Source: Pseudomonas beijingensis
GTDB lineage: Bacteria; Pseudomonadota; Gammaproteobacteria; Pseudomonadales; Pseudomonadaceae
NCBI RefSeq assembly: GCF_030687295.1
Contig: NZ_CP117425.1
Location: 1,492,001 to 1,556,000, forward strand
DNA length: 64,000 bases
Direction: 5' to 3'
The notes below the pieces were generated by a model. It was given only the letters and a program-made list of their open reading frames with translations. It was not told the origin of the DNA and did not search any database. A program made the position numbers and the translations under genes. Shown in pieces: positions 60,833 to 64,000 of this stretch (position 1 is its first letter; each line of letters opens with the position of its first letter).

Positions 60833-61214
60833 GGCTTGCTCCAGGGCGGAAAGGCTACCAGAATCGGTTGCCTGAGTTTGCGACTGGCCTTGTGGGCAGA
60901 CGATATAAATTCTTGGATTGCCGAAGGTTGTTTCGGCGGCGTGTAGTTTTACTACAAATCGTCGGCCGTTTCAGCCTTTCGAATGTATAGACGAGTAGTA
61001 AAACTACACCTGAGCGGCTCGTGGCCCCTCATTTCGTTGTGAGAATAATCGTTACTGTTGGTCTTTAGCCAACTCGAACAGGTAAAAACTTGATGCCGGC
61101 TGCCAATAAAATCAGATTTTCAGCTATTTATCATCTTTGTTCGACAGTCGATCAGGTAGTGTCTTCTGAAAAAACACTACATCCAGCCTTTCCCGCGCCG
61201 ATCAAGGATAGACC
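60833..61214. promoter_or_regulatory. aceE-glnE divergent region with two GntR-type palindromes
   Basis: TGTAGTTTTACTACA (60942-60956) and GTAGTAAAACTAC (60995-61007) are inverted copies of each other, and each is itself a palindrome whose core fits T-N-G-T-N3-A-C-N-A, the consensus of FadR-type GntR regulators such as PdhR. Centres are about 52 bases apart, 110 to 170 bases before aceE. A PdhR-like regulator of pyruvate dehydrogenase is the obvious candidate; none is encoded in this window. The rest of the gap is AT-rich and probably holds both promoters. Confidence 0.65.
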
Positions 61215-64000
61215 ATGAGCCTGCCCTCGCTTGCCCCAATACCGGAAACGGTACCGGCCATTCTCCAGTCATTGGTCAACCGTGCCGAGCAGTCGTTCCG
61301 TGCGGCGGTCGCCTTGCTCGATGAAGATCACGGACTGTCGGCATGGACCCCGCAACGCTGGGAGGCGTTCAACCGTATTGCCGCCGCCAGCGACTTCGTT
61401 ATCGAGCAGAGTGTCCGTGATCCGGTGATGCTGCTGGAACTGGTGCGCAGCGGTGAACTGGACCGCAGCCTGGCGCCTGATGAAATGCGTGCGCAGATCG
61501 CTGCCGCCGTGCAGGCCGCCGAAACCGAAGACGAACTGGGCCGCGTCCTGCGCCGCCAGCGCACCCGCCAGCAGGTGCGGATCATCTGGCGCGACCTGAC
61601 CCGCCAGGCCGATCTGGTCCAGACCTGCCGCGATCTTTCGGACATGGCCGACACCTGCATCGACCAGGCTTACCACTGGTTGTACCAGCGCCTCAGTCAG
61701 CAATTCGGCACGCCCACCGGACGGCGCAGCGGCGAACCGCAGCAGATGGTCATTCTGGGCATGGGCAAGCTGGGGGCCGTGGAACTGAACCTGTCGTCGG
61801 ACATCGACCTGATCTTCGCCTACCCCGAGGGTGGCGAAACCGTGGGCGTCAAACGGCCGCTGGATAACCAGGAGTTTTTCATCCGCGTCGGCCAGCGCCT
61901 GATCAAGGCCCTGGATCCGATGACCGTCGATGGTTTCGTGTTCCGTGTCGACATGCGCCTGCGCCCCTACGGCTCGGCCGGTGCGTTGGTGCTGAGCTTC
62001 AATGCCTTGGAACAGTATTACCAGGATCAGGGGCGCGACTGGGAACGCTACGCCATGATCAAGGCCCGGGTAGTGGCCGGCGACCAGGTGGCCGGCGCGC
62101 AATTGCTCGACATGCTGCGCCCGTTCGTCTATCGCCGTTACCTGGATTTTTCCGCCATCGAAGCGCTGCGCACGATGAAGCAACTGATCCAGCAGGAGGT
62201 GCGGCGCAAGGGCATGGCCGACAACATCAAGCTGGGCTCGGGCGGCATTCGCGAGGTGGAGTTCATTGCCCAGGCGTTCCAGCTGATTCATGGCGGTCGC
62301 GACTTGAGCTTGCAGCAGCGCCCGTTGCTCAAAGTGTTGGGCACCCTGGAGGGCCAGGGGTACCTGCCGGGCAAGGTGGTTGATGAGTTGCGTCAGGGCT
62401 ATGAGTTCCTGCGTTATACCGAGCATGCGATCCAGGCCATCGCCGACCGCCAGACCCAGATGTTGCCGGACAGCCCGCAGGATCAGGCACGCATTGCGTT
62501 CATGCTGGGTTTCGCCGACTGGTCGGCCTTTCACGAGCAACTGATGTACTGGCGCGGTCGCGTGGCCTGGCACTTCGGCCAGGTTATCGCCGACCCGGAT
62601 GAAGAAGAGGGCGGCGAAAGCGAAATGGCGGTAGGCGGCGAATGGTTGCCGTTGTGGGAAGACAGCCAAAATGAAGAGGCGGCGTGCCGTCAGTTGGAAG
62701 AAGGCGGCTTCACTGATGCGCCCAAAGCCCTCAAGGCCCTGGCCGTCCTGCGTGGCAGCCCGCAACTGCGCGCCATGCAGCGCCTGGGACGCGAGCGCCT
62801 GGATGCGTTCATTCCGCGCCTGCTGGCCCAGGCCGTGGAACATGCCGATCCGGACCTGGTGCTGGAGCGGGTACTGCCCTTGGTGGAGGCTGTGGCCCGC
62901 CGTTCGGCCTACCTGGTGCTGTTGACGGAAAACCCCGGCGCCCTGCGGCGCTTGCTGACGCTGTGCGCAGCGAGTCCGTGGATTGCCGAGCAGATCACCC
63001 GTTTCCCGCTGCTGCTCGATGAGTTGCTCAACGAGGGCCGGTTGTTCAAGCCGCCCCTGGCGCCAGAGTTGGCCGCGGAGTTGCGTGAGCGCCTGACGCG
63101 TATTCCCGAGGATGATCTGGAGCAGCAAATGGAGGCGTTGCGGCATTTCAAGCTGGCGCACCGCCTGCGGGTAGCGGCCTCGGAAATCGCCGGCAGTCTG
63201 CCGCTGATGAAGGTCAGCGATTACCTGACCTGGCTGGCCGAGGCGATTCTCGAACAAGTGCTGGCCCTGGCCTGGCGCCAGACGACCGCCAAGCACGGCG
63301 TGCCATTGCGTACTGACGGCAGCCTGTGCGATCCGGGCTTTATTATTGTCGGTTATGGGAAGGTCGGCGGCCTGGAGTTGGGGCATGGTTCCGACTTGGA
63401 CCTGGTCTTCATTCACGACGGCGATCCTCTGGCGGAAACCGATGGGCCGAAACCTATCGATGGCGCGCAGTTCTTCACCCGCCTCGGCCAGCGGATCATC
63501 CACTTGCTGACGGCCCAGACCAACTCCGGGCAGTTGTATGAAGTGGACATGCGCCTGCGGCCGTCCGGGGCGTCGGGGTTGCTGGTCAGTTCCCTCGGGG
63601 CGTTTGCCCGTTACCAGGAGAACGAAGCCTGGACCTGGGAGCATCAGGCGTTGGTGCGAGCCCGTGTGCTGGTCGGCAGCCAGGACGTGGGCCAGGCGTT
63701 CGAGAAGGTCCGCGCCCAGGTACTGGGGCGCAAGCGTGATTTGCCGACGCTGCGTCAGGAGGTCAGCGAGATGCGCGCCAAGATGCGCGACAACCTGGGC
63801 AGCAAGGCCACCGCCGCCGGGACCGCGGCGAATGCCTTCGAGGCCACGGCGCCCTTTGACCTCAAGCAGGATGCCGGAGGTATCGTCGATATTGAATTTA
63901 TGGTGCAATACGCGGCCCTGGCGTGGTCCCAAGAGCATCCATCGCTGGTGCGCTACACCGATAACATCCGCATCCTGGACGGGTTGCAGGAGGTCGGGTT
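61215..64000 (+). CDS. glnE: Glutamine synthetase adenylyltransferase/adenylyl-removing enzyme, partial
   Basis: The frame is open from the ATG at 61215 to the right edge (928 codons), so the C-terminal end is missing; the full protein would be near 980 residues. It adds and removes AMP on glutamine synthetase in response to PII. Two nucleotidyltransferase domains are visible. The first, about residue 180, carries GMGKLGAVELNLSSDIDL. The second, about residue 712, carries GYGKVGGLELGHGSDLDLVF. The start has AAGGATAG upstream. It diverges from aceE. Confidence 0.96.
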   Translation, partial: MSLPSLAPIPETVPAILQSLVNRAEQSFRAAVALLDEDHGLSAWTPQRWEAFNRIAAASDFVIEQSVRDPVMLLELVRSGELDRSLAPDEMRAQIAAAVQAAETEDELGRVLRRQRTRQQVRIIWRDLTRQADLVQTCRDLSDMADTCIDQAYHWLYQRLSQQFGTPTGRRSGEPQQMVILGMGKLGAVELNLSSDIDLIFAYPEGGETVGVKRPLDNQEFFIRVGQRLIKALDPMTVDGFVFRVDMRLRPYGSAGALVLSFNALEQYYQDQGRDWERYAMIKARVVAGDQVAGAQLLDMLRPFVYRRYLDFSAIEALRTMKQLIQQEVRRKGMADNIKLGSGGIREVEFIAQAFQLIHGGRDLSLQQRPLLKVLGTLEGQGYLPGKVVDELRQGYEFLRYTEHAIQAIADRQTQMLPDSPQDQARIAFMLGFADWSAFHEQLMYWRGRVAWHFGQVIADPDEEEGGESEMAVGGEWLPLWEDSQNEEAACRQLEEGGFTDAPKALKALAVLRGSPQLRAMQRLGRERLDAFIPRLLAQAVEHADPDLVLERVLPLVEAVARRSAYLVLLTENPGALRRLLTLCAASPWIAEQITRFPLLLDELLNEGRLFKPPLAPELAAELRERLTRIPEDDLEQQMEALRHFKLAHRLRVAASEIAGSLPLMKVSDYLTWLAEAILEQVLALAWRQTTAKHGVPLRTDGSLCDPGFIIVGYGKVGGLELGHGSDLDLVFIHDGDPLAETDGPKPIDGAQFFTRLGQRIIHLLTAQTNSGQLYEVDMRLRPSGASGLLVSSLGAFARYQENEAWTWEHQALVRARVLVGSQDVGQAFEKVRAQVLGRKRDLPTLRQEVSEMRAKMRDNLGSKATAAGTAANAFEATAPFDLKQDAGGIVDIEFMVQYAALAWSQEHPSLVRYTDNIRILDGLQEVG

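Noticed and set aside
58331..60946. 871-codon open frame on the plus strand
   Set aside because: It is antisense to aceE and has no ribosome binding site or known domain.
61269..63938. 889-codon open frame on the minus strand
   Set aside because: It lies opposite glnE, whose two nucleotidyltransferase motifs are clear on the plus strand.

Overview
The window reads as chromosomal DNA of a fluorescent pseudomonad, probably of the Pseudomonas fluorescens group. The signs are GC-rich coding sequence with many antisense shadow frames, dozens of REP/BIME palindromes of the GAGCGAGCTTGCTCGCGA type, a DUF6124-like gene, and the divergent aceEF/glnE arrangement. No rRNA, tRNA, CRISPR array or insertion sequence was recognised. 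The genus is inferred from these features, not from a database search.

Bases 1-3800: the 5' part of a large protein cut by the left edge, an alpha/beta hydrolase with an Asp nucleophile, a small PAAR-like protein and a tandem REP array. Bases 3820-21361 are dominated by one long leftward operon for an aryl polyene (APE) pigment. It encodes a ketosynthase-like chain length factor, acyltransferases, two acyl carrier proteins, an aryl ligase fused to a hotdog domain, a glycosyltransferase, an MIO ammonia-lyase, a thioesterase, LolA-like and MMPL export proteins, a halogenase-like flavoenzyme, a methyltransferase, a lipoprotein, and a second set of KS, DH, KR and KS. Nearly all genes overlap by 4-25 bases. 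Two things stand out: the first carrier protein gene carries a frameshift as given, and the flavoenzyme has halogenase motifs. The lyase would supply an aryl acrylic acid, the ligase would load it on a carrier protein, KS/CLF, KR and DH would extend and dehydrate it, and the remaining proteins would tailor and place the product in the envelope.

Bases 21.7-27.2 kb: an orphan ParA-type ATPase, trxC, a ycaC-like hydrolase divergent from a LysR regulator that has no ordinary start codon, a small acidic protein, a higBA toxin-antitoxin pair with two operator-like palindromes, and a DUF6124-like gene preceded by a strongly structured element. Bases 27.3-38.7 kb: selO, an MscK-type channel, a K+/H+ antiporter, a chemoreceptor, a coiled-coil plus ZapA-like pair, and an acyl-CoA dehydrogenase.

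Bases 38.9-44.9 kb hold the proline utilisation locus: putA and putP diverge from a 462-base region carrying five GTTGCA boxes. Bases 45.1-50.7 kb: a DUF2165 membrane protein, an orphan type VI secretion vgrG with a DUF4123 adaptor but no effector gene, rlmJ, a 176-base tandem duplication and msrA. Bases 50.7-55.0 kb: a c-di-GMP protein with a degenerate GGDEF and intact EAL domain, and a PhoD-like phosphatase. Bases 55.3-56.2 kb form a gene-free element with arms of roughly 265-280 bases in inverted orientation around an 18-base low-complexity repeat. The window ends with aceF and aceE (leftward) and glnE (rightward, cut by the right edge).
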